From: Chloroflexota bacterium | GTDB lineage: Bacteria > Chloroflexota > Anaerolineae > Aggregatilineales > Phototrophicaceae | Reading direction: 5' to 3' | Assembly (NCBI GenBank): GCA_028875245.1 | Contig: JAPPEU010000073.1 | Coordinates: 34,245-98,244 of the forward strand | Length of the DNA: 64,000 nucleotides | Position numbers and translations under genes: made by a program | Shown: positions 8,374 to 15,536 of the stretch, piece by piece | Layout: every line of letters starts with the position of its first letter | Numbering within the stretch: the first letter of the stretch is position 1 | Notes under the pieces: generated by a model | The model's input: only the letters and a program-made list of their open reading frames with translations | What the model was told of the DNA's origin: nothing | The model's database searches: none

Positions 8374-8492
8374 GTAGGGGCGAGACGGCGGCTCGCCCAC
8401 AAGTGCGCGCAATCGCAAACGCGGGCGTTTCAGCGCCGCGCGTAGGTCGCGTAGACACTGACCGCCGACACTGCGGGTCAAACGCCCCTACA
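8374..8492. repeat. TGTAGGGGCG-type repeat with internal insert
   Basis: GTAGGGGCGAGACGGCGGCTCGCCC opens the element and AAACGCCCCTACAG closes it. The centre carries the 20-base sequence GGTCGCGTAGACACTGACCG, itself a small hairpin, which recurs exactly at 28257-28276; its CAGTGTCTACGCG core recurs in reverse at 37875-37887. The element covers the false upstream extension of the DUF4013-like gene. Confidence 0.7.
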
Positions 8493-8611
8493 GATTACGC
8501 AAGTTGCCGGGAAAGTAGTTGATTTCAGCGCCATTTCAATTTGATGCGATTGCCCTGTCACCACATCCGCTCGCGAGTCACAGTGACTCGATGGGCGCTA
8601 CAATAGGGATC

Positions 8612-8753
8612 TGTAGGGGAGAGACAAGTCTCTCCCTAAAGCGGCTGCTATTACGAGGCGGGCGACCCAATGGCTCGCCCCTATAGATTCCTATTTTGCG
8701 GGTTGGTTATTTTGCGCGAGCCGAGTTGTGACTCGCGTGGGGCTGTGGTGAAG
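8612..8753 (-). repeat. Composite dispersed repeat, copy 1
   Basis: A double hairpin (8612-8686: TGTAGGGGAGAGACAAGTCTCTCCC, then GGGCGACCCAATGGCTCGCCC) is followed 15 bases later by the arm 8701-8753, the reverse complement of CCACAGCC...GCTCACACAAAATAAC. It occupies most of the gap upstream of the GT9 gene. The same order and relative orientation recur at 19368, 33224, 37788, 46012 and 55661. Confidence 0.75.
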
Positions 8754-8830
8754 CCCTAGAATTGTTGCATTTCATAGAGACAGAAGCGAGCCAGCCAATA
8801 TCGGACAAGCCTAAAGGGAGAGCAGGCGAC

Positions 8831-9913
8831 TTGTATTCGATCCTGAGACGGGCCTTTCCCACAGTTGCGGAGGCGTCGAATCCGAAGCGTATCGTATTCC
8901 TGCGTCCCTGCTGCATCGGCGATGTGGTGATGGCGACGGCGGCGCTTTCGGCGCTGCGCGAGGTTTTTCCCGAGGCGCATATCGCCTGGGCGGTCGGGCC
9001 CTGGTCGGCGCGCGCCATCGAACATCATCCAGCGATTGACGCGGTTCTGGACACAGGCGCCGATATGCCCTTGAGGACGCCGGCGACATTTTTTCGCTTC
9101 CTGCGGCGATTGCGCGCGGGCGATTACGACATGGCCGTCTCGCTCGTGCGCTCGCCTCTGATGAGCCTGGCGCTTTATCTGGCGGGCATTCCCCTGCGCG
9201 CCGGGCTGGACAGCGGCGGGCGCGGTTTCGCTTACAACCTGCGCGTGCCTATCGACCCGGCCGCCCGCGAACACGAGAGCGAAATCTATCTCAAAGTGGT
9301 CAGCGCGATCGCGGGGCGCGAGCTGCAGGCGGCCGCCAATCTGCCGGTCACGGAGCGGGCGCGAGCGACGGCGCGCGCGCGGCTGGCGGCGGAGAGCATC
9401 GGGGCGCCTTTCATCGTCGCCCATCCCGGCGGCGGCGCCAATCCCGGGGCGCAGCTGGCCAGCAAGCGCTATCCGCCAGCGCGTTTCGCCGCAATACTCA
9501 ATCGCGTCGCGGAAGACCGCGCAGCCGATGTGATACTTCTCGGCGGGCCGGGCGATGCTGACCTGGCCGCGGAGGTAGCCGGTCATTTGACCGTTGGCTC
9601 ATCAAGTTGGGTGGATCAACTGAGCTTCGAGGAGATCGGCGCGTTGGCGGCCGATGCCCTGCTCTACATCGGCAACGACACCGGCTTGACCCATCTGGCC
9701 GCTGCCAGCGGCGCCCGCGCGGTGATGCTGATGGGGCCGACCGATCCACGGCGATACGCGCCTTACAGTCCCGATCATCTGGCGCTATGGAAGCCGGTCG
9801 CGCTCTCCGCCGGCGGCGCTGCCAATGCCGCCCGCGGGGAATGGGACTGGGCGCGCGATGGCGTCAGCGTCGATGAGGCGGTGGAGCGGATTCTGGCTTT
9901 CCTGGCGCGCTGA
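8831..9913 (+). CDS. Glycosyltransferase family 9 (ADP-heptose:LPS heptosyltransferase-like)
   Basis: The product of about 360 residues has the GT-B fold marks of GT9: RIVFLRPCCIGDVVMATAALSALRE near the N-terminus, IVAHPGGGANPG at the start of the donor-binding half, and the nucleotide-sugar motif LLYIGNDTGLTHLAAASGARAVMLMGPTDPRRY. It probably transfers a heptose-like sugar to an envelope glycan. No ATG occurs early. I prefer TTG 8831, with AGGGAG upstream, to the farther TTG 8762, which has no ribosome-binding site and lies next to a repeat. The rfaE2-like gene at 2406-2939 could supply ADP-heptose. Confidence 0.88.
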   Translation: MYSILRRAFPTVAEASNPKRIVFLRPCCIGDVVMATAALSALREVFPEAHIAWAVGPWSARAIEHHPAIDAVLDTGADMPLRTPATFFRFLRRLRAGDYDMAVSLVRSPLMSLALYLAGIPLRAGLDSGGRGFAYNLRVPIDPAAREHESEIYLKVVSAIAGRELQAAANLPVTERARATARARLAAESIGAPFIVAHPGGGANPGAQLASKRYPPARFAAILNRVAEDRAADVILLGGPGDADLAAEVAGHLTVGSSSWVDQLSFEEIGALAADALLYIGNDTGLTHLAAASGARAVMLMGPTDPRRYAPYSPDHLALWKPVALSAGGAANAARGEWDWARDGVSVDEAVERILAFLAR

Positions 9914-9951
9914 CTTGCCCTTCATGCCGTGCCGCCCGACAAAATGGGCTT

Positions 9952-10024
9952 TGTAGGGGCGGCTTGCCAAGTCGCCCGAACGCGCATATCAACGAATGCG
10001 GGCGACCCAGTGGCTCGCCCCTAG
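9952..10024. repeat. Double-hairpin repeat
   Basis: TGTAGGGGCGGCTT-GCC-AAGTCGCCC is followed by about 25 bases, then GGGCGACCCAGTGGCTCGCCCCTAG. The first stem contains one G-T pair, which would be a G-U wobble in RNA. It lies between the GT9 and enoyl-CoA hydratase genes. Confidence 0.75.
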
Positions 10025-10116
10025 ATCTGTTGGCAATAGCGGAAATTTCGGTTGAGCTTCACTTTGTGCTAGGATAGCGCCGTTGAATATCAGGACCGTT
10101 GGAAGGGAGCCTCCCG

Positions 10117-10893
10117 ATGAGCTATGAACATATCCTCGTTGACCGACCGGCCGATGGCGTCGGGCGGGTGCGGCTCAACCGGCCAAAGGCGCTGAACGCC
10201 TTGAATTCGCCGCTGATGGACGAGGTGAACGACGCCATGCTCGCCTTCAACAGCGACGCGGGCATCGGCGCGATGATCCTGAGCGGGAGCGACAAAGCCT
10301 TCGCCGCCGGCGCCGACATCAAGGAGATGGACGGGTTGACGCAGATCGACATGCTGATGAGCGTTTCTCTGGTTGAGCGTTTCGATTTCAAGAAGCTGAC
10401 GAAGCCGGTCATCGCGGCTGTGTCCGGTTACGCGCTGGGCGGCGGCTGCGAGATTGCGCTGGCCTGCGACATGATCGTGGCGTCGGAGACGGCGGTCTTC
10501 GGCCAGCCGGAGATCAACCTGGGCATCATCCCCGGCGCCGGCGGCACCCAACGCCTGACGCGCGCGGTGGGCAAGGCGCTGGCGATGGAAATCATGCTGA
10601 CCGACCGCAAGCTGAGCGCTGAGGAAGCGCTGCGGTACGGGCTGGTCAACCGCGTGGCGCCGCTCGATGAATATATGGATGTCGCCATTGAGCTGGCCGG
10701 GAAGGCGGCGCGCCGCTCGCAAGTCGCCATCCGCCTGGCCAAAGACGCCATCGACAAAGCCTATGAGATGACGCTGGCGGAGGGGCTGGCCTACGAAAGG
10801 CGCAACTTCCTGGTCGCTTTCGGCTCGGAAGACAAGGCCGAGGGCATGCGCGCTTTCATCGAAAAGCGGCGGGCGGAATGGACGAACCGCTGA
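10117..10893 (+). CDS. Enoyl-CoA hydratase (crotonase family)
   Basis: The 258-residue protein has the crotonase fold: [11 protein letters not shown] (oxyanion-hole strand, about residues 61-71), [13 protein letters not shown] with the first catalytic glutamate at 112, and [19 protein letters not shown] with the second at 132. It would hydrate short-chain trans-2-enoyl-CoA in beta-oxidation or a related acyl-CoA route. The thiolase and CoA-transferase at 38.6-41.3 kb act in the same type of metabolism. The start is fixed by GGAAGGGAG seven bases before ATG 10117; the upstream in-frame extension is not needed. The gene overlaps the next one by 16 bases. Confidence 0.95.
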   Translation: MSYEHILVDRPADGVGRVRLNRPKALNALNSPLMDEVNDAMLAFNSDAGIGAMILSGSDKAFAAGADIKEMDGLTQIDMLMSVSLVERFDFKKLTKPVIAAVSGYALGGGCEIALACDMIVASETAVFGQPEINLGIIPGAGGTQRLTRAVGKALAMEIMLTDRKLSAEEALRYGLVNRVAPLDEYMDVAIELAGKAARRSQVAIRLAKDAIDKAYEMTLAEGLAYERRNFLVAFGSEDKAEGMRAFIEKRRAEWTNR

Positions 10894-11501
10894 GCCTGAC
10901 CCTGCTCTACACGGGGGGAATCGCCGGTGACCTGGCGCTGCTGCCGCGCCTTTTCACTTTCCTGCAGCGCCTCAAGGCGGCGGCGCCTCCGCCTGCCCTG
11001 CTGCTTGACCTGGGCGGGTCCTGCGCCGATGACATCCCCCATTGCCGCGAGACCGGCGGGCGTTCGACCCTGATCGCGCTTGATGGCATGGGTTACGACG
11101 CGGCCAACATCGCCGGCCTGCTCGATCGGGAACAGCGCGAGGGGCTGGCGGAGCAAGTCACGCTGGGGCTGGTTGATGAAGAGCGCGACTGGCTGTTCCA
11201 GCGTCCGCCATTCAATGATCGCAGCATAGGCGCGACGCTGCGGCTGCGAGATGACTCGGCGCGCTTGCAGATCCTGCTGAAACCGGCGGGCAGCACGCGC
11301 ATCGCGGGAAACGTCCTGTTCTTGCAGGCGGTCGATGCCGGGCAGGTGGGCGCGGTGGCCATTGATCTACGGGGCGATCCCAGGCTGGTTTCAGCGCGGA
11401 TTCATGAGATGCCCGCCTGTACGCCGGCGAACGCGAGCATCGCCGGAATGGTGGAGTTCGTGGAGGCGGAGGCGCGGCTGTTGGGGCGGAAGCGGGGCTG
11501 A
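10878..11501 (+). CDS. Unknown protein, possibly degenerate metallophosphatase-like
   Basis: The 207-residue product overlaps the crotonase gene by 16 bases, suggesting coupled translation. The layout LTLLYTGGIAGDLALLPRL, LLLDLGGSCADD, LIALDGMGYDAANIAGLLDREQ mimics the first half of 5'-nucleotidase/UshA-type metallophosphoesterases (tgDihG, lllDaGD, lGyDavtlGNHE). The metal-binding Asp-His and Asn-His-Glu residues are replaced, so catalytic activity is doubtful. This likeness is my inference from pattern only. The protein is soluble, with no signal peptide. Confidence 0.7.
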   Translation: MDEPLSLTLLYTGGIAGDLALLPRLFTFLQRLKAAAPPPALLLDLGGSCADDIPHCRETGGRSTLIALDGMGYDAANIAGLLDREQREGLAEQVTLGLVDEERDWLFQRPPFNDRSIGATLRLRDDSARLQILLKPAGSTRIAGNVLFLQAVDAGQVGAVAIDLRGDPRLVSARIHEMPACTPANASIAGMVEFVEAEARLLGRKRG

Positions 11502-11519
11502 CCCCGAGCCACTTCCTTT

Positions 11520-11548
11520 TCGCCACAGAGGCGCAGAGGCACAGAGGG
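11520..11548. repeat. CACAGAGGC-type short repeat
   Basis: CCACAGAGGCGCAGAGGCACAGAGGG. Relatives in either orientation occur at 15336-15356, about 15455-15483, 31888-31915, 41291-41320, 42610-42641, 45955-45970 and 55993-56012, always between genes. Similar CACAGAGG strings are common in environmental bacterial genomes. No function is known. Confidence 0.6.
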
Positions 11549-11678
11549 CATTTGAACGCGGGGTTTCATTTGCGAAAGCTTCACGGTTTGGCATGGGCAT
11601 GCAATCGCCGTACCCCGCTGCGCTTGACAAATGGCGAAAGCGATATTATGTTTGGACAAGTCAGGCAAGGAAACGCGA

Positions 11679-11939
11679 ATGATGCAAAGTATGGACGATG
11701 TTCGTCTTAGGCGAACGGAACAAGACATTGAAACGCTGCGGAAGACCCAGAGCGCCTTGTTGGAGCGGTACGACCGCATATACAAGACGCTGGTGGAGAC
11801 GCGCGACATCGCCGCCGACAATAGGAGACGATTGGACCGGCTTGAGGAACTCGCGCTTGAAAACCGCGCCATTCTTCTCGTCATCGCCGATCACCTGGAC
11901 CTCACATACGAGAAACCGTCCCAGGGCCCCTCAGCCTGA
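11679..11939 (+). CDS. Small coiled-coil protein
   Basis: An 86-residue product from ATG 11679 (AAGGAAA seven bases upstream). Almost the whole protein is a charged helix with heptad spacing (RRTEQDIETLRKTQSALLERYDRI and DNRRRLDRLEELALENRAI), ending in ADHLDLTYEKPSQ. No membrane segment. Such short coiled coils are often found beside restriction-modification or mobile genes but have no assigned role. Its 3' end overlaps the convergent methylase gene by nine bases. Confidence 0.65.
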   Translation: MMQSMDDVRLRRTEQDIETLRKTQSALLERYDRIYKTLVETRDIAADNRRRLDRLEELALENRAILLVIADHLDLTYEKPSQGPSA

Positions 11940-14900
11940 CTGAGCCGCTCTTTCCAAATTCAGCGCCAGCAGCCGGCGCAGCATCGCTTCCTCATCATCC
12001 AGAATAGCAACTTCCCAGCCGTAGGCGGCGCAGACGGCTTCGTCGAGTTCGCGGTGTAGCTGGTCAAGGCGGGGGGCGAAGTCGGCGGTGGCCGGTTTGG
12101 TTTTCATGCTGTCGCGCCCGCGGAAGACGGCCAGGGCGTTGTAGAGGTTGGTGAGGGTGCGGTCTTTGAGGGCTTTTTCACCCCCACCCCAAACCCCTCC
12201 CCCATCAAGAGGGAGGGGCTTATAGTCGCCTCTGGCGGTTGTTGTGACAACAAACGCGTTGCGAATCATATCAAGCGCGGACTCCAAGTCCAGTTCGACT
12301 TTTTCATTTGCAAGCCGGACGAAACGGATGCCGAGCGATTCGATGAGTTCCTGGCGTATGCGGTCTGATTCTTGCTGCTCTGCATGAATTGGTCCGTCGA
12401 CTTCAACCGCTAGCCGTTCAGTTGAGCAGTAGAAGTCAACGACGAAAGCGCCGATGGCGACCTGGCGACGGAATTTGCGGCCGTCAAGCTGCCTCTTGCG
12501 GATTGCCTGCCAGAGCACGTCTTCGGCCACGGTTGGATTTTTGCGGAACTCGCGTGCTACCGCCTGCATGCGGCGCTCCAATTCGGGCGGGATATCCCAT
12601 TTAACGCGGCTTTGCTCCCCCTCCCTCATTTTGGGGGAGGGGGCCGGGGGGTGGGGGTTCAACCAGGCATCGCGCTCTTCGTGCAGCTGCTTGGCGGCGG
12701 CGCTGATGGCGGCATGGGCGGGATGGGATTCGTCTTCGCGGCCGGGCGGCCAGGGGAAGGGGAAGGTCTCGAATGTGGTGGTCGGCGTGTAGCGGCGGGC
12801 TGGCCCTAAAGTTGAACCTGTCCGCATTGCCCAGGATTCATGGATTGTCGAGTGCAAGACGCCGAAGAAGTAGTCATCGTCGCGGGCGATTGCGACTGTA
12901 GTAGAACCTGGAAATACCAATATATCTTGCCACACATAGATTCGATGTTTTGAAGTAAGCGGTGTGAAAATCTGTCGATATACATTTCGCACTGCATTAC
13001 GATAGTCATCGCCGCTTCGACCTAGGCGCCACCAATTCTCGCGTCTCTGTCGCTCTCTATTCTTTTCCCGCACTGGTTTCACGAATTCTTCGACGTACTT
13101 GAAAGGAGCTTCATATCCTCTGGCTTCTTCAACACTGAAACCATGAAAGTCTATGATATAGAAGTTTCGCAATGTTCTTACAAGATCAGCGGAGTTCCGA
13201 TAGGGTTTTACTACATCACGATTGTCTAGCCCAGAAGGATTCGATGCATTTAGCATTTCTATAGCGAGTTCGTAAGGAATATCAAGCGGCCCATCTTTCT
13301 GAGGCCCGAGAAACGATATACCTTTGTCTTCTGCCAATTCGACGGCATGTGTAAGATCAATATCTGTCGTCAAGTTTGAATGAATGGTTGCGACAGGACG
13401 TCCGTCGAGCGTCTTTACATTCTCCGCACCGCTGTCAAATCCAACCATGGAAATGCGAACCGCGGCGCCGTCAAGCACCCATTCGCGGTCGGACCAAGCC
13501 ATGAAGATATCACCAGATTCCTTTATGCGTTGAAGAACCTGACGGCTCATACCATCCCGAATTGAGTTGGTCGCGAGCAATCCCGCTCGCTTAGCCCGTC
13601 CTTTGTCAATCTGTTCGCGAGCGTTTTCAAACCAATAACAGGCAAAATCTACGAACGCTGGAATTCTGCCTTTGTAGAAATCTCGCAGTCTGTCTACGTA
13701 TTCGTCGCTTAACTCAATACGCTGTTTCTTCGCGCCCAAGAAAGGCGGATTGCCGACGATGACATCGACTGCGGGCCAGTCGACCGCCGCGGTTTGCGGG
13801 CGAGTCACCGCCACGCCTCTATCAGCCTCGTCAGGAGTCGCCTTCCCCCCATCCCGATGGGGGGACTGAGGGGGGTTAGCTCTTGGGGGTAAAATCGCGT
13901 CCTTGCAGACGATATTGTCTTCCAGCTCTTCCAGAATCGGCTCGCCGAATTCTTGACCGTAGCCGTTGTTGATGCGCCACTGGATATAACCGATCCAGAC
14001 GACGATGCTGGCGAGGGCGTGGGCGATGGGGTCGATTTCGATGCCATACATTTGGCGCGGATGCACTTCCCGCGTGGCCATTTGCAAGCCCGCCCAAAGC
14101 GGATGAAGGATGACCTCTTTCTCCAGGTCCATCAGCATTTGCAGGGAAACGTATAGGAAGTTGCCGCTGCCGCAGGCGGGGTCGAGCACGGTGGTCTCGC
14201 GGACGCGCTTCAAGATGCGCTCGCGCAATGCCAGCAGGCGGTTGCGGGCCTTGGTCTTGGCGTGTCCGGTTTCCGCCAGGTCATATCGCTGGCGGATTGG
14301 CTGCGCCTCGCTTTGCACAGCCGCCCATTCAGCGCGCAGGGGCTGCATCAGCACCGGCTCGACGATGAGCAGGATATCATCGCGGGAGGTGTAGTGAGCG
14401 CCTCGCTGACTCCGTTTGTTCGGGTCAAGGCTGCGTTCGAAGAGCGTGCCAAAGATGGACGGTTCAATCGCTTCCCAATTCAGCTGCGCCGCTTTCGCCA
14501 ATTCCTCTATCGCGTCTACCTGAAGGGCTTCGACTGAGACGAATTTGAAAAGCGTGCCGTTGAAGTAGGGGATGTCGCGCATGAACATGCTTCCGCCTTC
14601 ATTCATGGCGACAAAGAGATTCTGAATATACTGTTTGAATGCGCCGGGCTTGCCGCGCGAGTGCTCAACAATGTAGCTGAAGATGCCCTGTGGCTCGCCA
14701 GACATGGCAGGCAGCAAGCCGACATCTTCGGCAAAGAGGCAGAATACCAATTTAGTGAGAAAGTAGGCGATGCGCGTCGGCTCGGCATCCCAACCGCGCA
14801 TGTTGTCGGCGATCAACTGAAAGGCGTCGGCGGCCTCTTTTGTTACCTGCTCGGTGTTGCGGCCCGGGTGCAGGCGTTCCGGCGCGTGAAACATGGCGCG

Positions 14901-15332
14901 CAGCCAGCCCAATACTTCGTTGCCGGCGGCGATTTCATTGTGGCTGAAGCGATAGACGCGCTTCTCGGTATTGGGAAAATTGGTATGAATTTCCCAATGA
15001 TTGATATCGGTGACGACCAAAAGCGGCGGGTTCTTCAGGTTTTCGCGGTATCGCTGCAATTGCTCGTATGCCGCATTCAAATCTGCATACTTGTCCGGCG
15101 ATTTGTATTCGATAGCGAAATGGTTTTCGTAATAGACATCAGCGAATCCGTGACCCGCCGCCCCCCTTAACGATTGTTCAAAGACGAAGGTTTCGCCTCT
15201 TTGGGTTTTGCCGGCGCCTGTCGGCATTTCCACACCGACCAGCTTGCAGACATCGAGAAAGTGCGTCTGAGCGATTTGCTTCTCGCCAAGTTCGGTGTTC
15301 GCCCATCTATTGCAGAATTCTTCCGGCGTCAT
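11931..15332 (-). CDS. MmeI-like single-chain restriction endonuclease/DNA methyltransferase with repeat-derived insertions
   Basis: The 1133-residue protein combines cutting and methylation. The N-terminal nuclease domain shows GFADV (Asp65) and EYK (Glu75, Lys77), a PD-(D/E)XK pattern. A helical spacer follows, then the adenine methyltransferase with motif I VLDPACGSGNF at 382-392 and motif IV NPPF at 528-531. A target-recognition region and a C-terminal helical part (RTLTNLYNA, LDEAVCAAYGWEV, LLALNLERA) complete the MmeI-like (type IIL/IIG) layout. It should methylate one adenine per site and cut nearby. Two insertions are visible: residues 482-516 between motifs I and IV, encoded by a C/G-rich repeat, and residues 893-1051, a DUF559 domain bracketed by repeat-encoded peptides. 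Removing the second rejoins DAWLN to EKALKDRTLTNLYNA, as expected for the family. Whether the enzyme is still active is unknown. Confidence 0.9.
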   Translation of the reverse strand: MTPEEFCNRWANTELGEKQIAQTHFLDVCKLVGVEMPTGAGKTQRGETFVFEQSLRGAAGHGFADVYYENHFAIEYKSPDKYADLNAAYEQLQRYRENLKNPPLLVVTDINHWEIHTNFPNTEKRVYRFSHNEIAAGNEVLGWLRAMFHAPERLHPGRNTEQVTKEAADAFQLIADNMRGWDAEPTRIAYFLTKLVFCLFAEDVGLLPAMSGEPQGIFSYIVEHSRGKPGAFKQYIQNLFVAMNEGGSMFMRDIPYFNGTLFKFVSVEALQVDAIEELAKAAQLNWEAIEPSIFGTLFERSLDPNKRSQRGAHYTSRDDILLIVEPVLMQPLRAEWAAVQSEAQPIRQRYDLAETGHAKTKARNRLLALRERILKRVRETTVLDPACGSGNFLYVSLQMLMDLEKEVILHPLWAGLQMATREVHPRQMYGIEIDPIAHALASIVVWIGYIQWRINNGYGQEFGEPILEELEDNIVCKDAILPPRANPPQSPHRDGGKATPDEADRGVAVTRPQTAAVDWPAVDVIVGNPPFLGAKKQRIELSDEYVDRLRDFYKGRIPAFVDFACYWFENAREQIDKGRAKRAGLLATNSIRDGMSRQVLQRIKESGDIFMAWSDREWVLDGAAVRISMVGFDSGAENVKTLDGRPVATIHSNLTTDIDLTHAVELAEDKGISFLGPQKDGPLDIPYELAIEMLNASNPSGLDNRDVVKPYRNSADLVRTLRNFYIIDFHGFSVEEARGYEAPFKYVEEFVKPVREKNRERQRRENWWRLGRSGDDYRNAVRNVYRQIFTPLTSKHRIYVWQDILVFPGSTTVAIARDDDYFFGVLHSTIHESWAMRTGSTLGPARRYTPTTTFETFPFPWPPGREDESHPAHAAISAAAKQLHEERDAWLNPHPPAPSPKMREGEQSRVKWDIPPELERRMQAVAREFRKNPTVAEDVLWQAIRKRQLDGRKFRRQVAIGAFVVDFYCSTERLAVEVDGPIHAEQQESDRIRQELIESLGIRFVRLANEKVELDLESALDMIRNAFVVTTTARGDYKPLPLDGGGVWGGGEKALKDRTLTNLYNALAVFRGRDSMKTKPATADFAPRLDQLHRELDEAVCAAYGWEVAILDDEEAMLRRLLALNLERAAQSG
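12180..12656 (-). mobile_element. In-frame DUF559 endonuclease cassette with repeat ends
   Basis: This 477-base segment (159 codons) inside the MmeI-like gene starts and ends with inverted copies of a C/G-rich repeat: CCCCCACCCC at one edge and GGGGTGGGGG at the other. The repeats are read as peptides PHPPAPSPKMREGE and PLPLDGGGVWGGG. Between them lies a DUF559 (Vsr/PD-(D/E)XK-like) domain with NPTVAEDVLWQAIRKRQL, GRKFRRQVAIGAFVVDFYC and LAVEVDGPIH. The length is a multiple of three and has no stop, so the host frame is kept. Nearly the same ends without the nuclease are found at 59086-59197. Confidence 0.75.
13843..13889. repeat. C/G-rich repeat inside the methyltransferase gene
   Basis: CCCCCCATCCCGATGGGGGG and GGGGGGTTAGC. 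It is translated as part of the MmeI-like protein (ANPPQSPHRDGGK) and accounts for most of an extra stretch of about 35 residues between the KDAIL segment and motif IV. It is a relative of the other C/G-rich repeats, not an identical copy. Confidence 0.65.
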
Positions 15333-15393
15333 TGCTGCTCTCCGCGCCTCTGTGCCTCAGTAAAACCAAGTAAGTAATTGAAATCTTACTTTA

Positions 15394-15483
15394 TAAGAAC
15401 TGTAGGGGCGTTTCGCTGAAACGCCCGAAAAATGGAAACACCTTATTTGGCTTTCTCCGCGTTCTCTGCGTTCTCTGTAGTTC
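15394..15483. repeat. 90-bp repeat, 87 of 90 bases identical to 42552-42641
   Basis: It runs from TAAGAACTGTAGGGGCG through the perfect hairpin GGGCGTTTC-GCT-GAAACGCCC and CTGCGTTCTCTGTAGTTC. The partner at 42552-42641 differs at three positions. The segment joins one hairpin of the TGTAGGGGCG family to a CTCTGCG-type short repeat, and both copies are preceded by a GTAA..AAATCTTA sequence. Confidence 0.8.
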
Positions 15484-15536
15484 ATTTTTTGCGCGACTTA
15501 CTTGGAACTGCTTGATGTGCTTCTGTGGCAGAAAAC

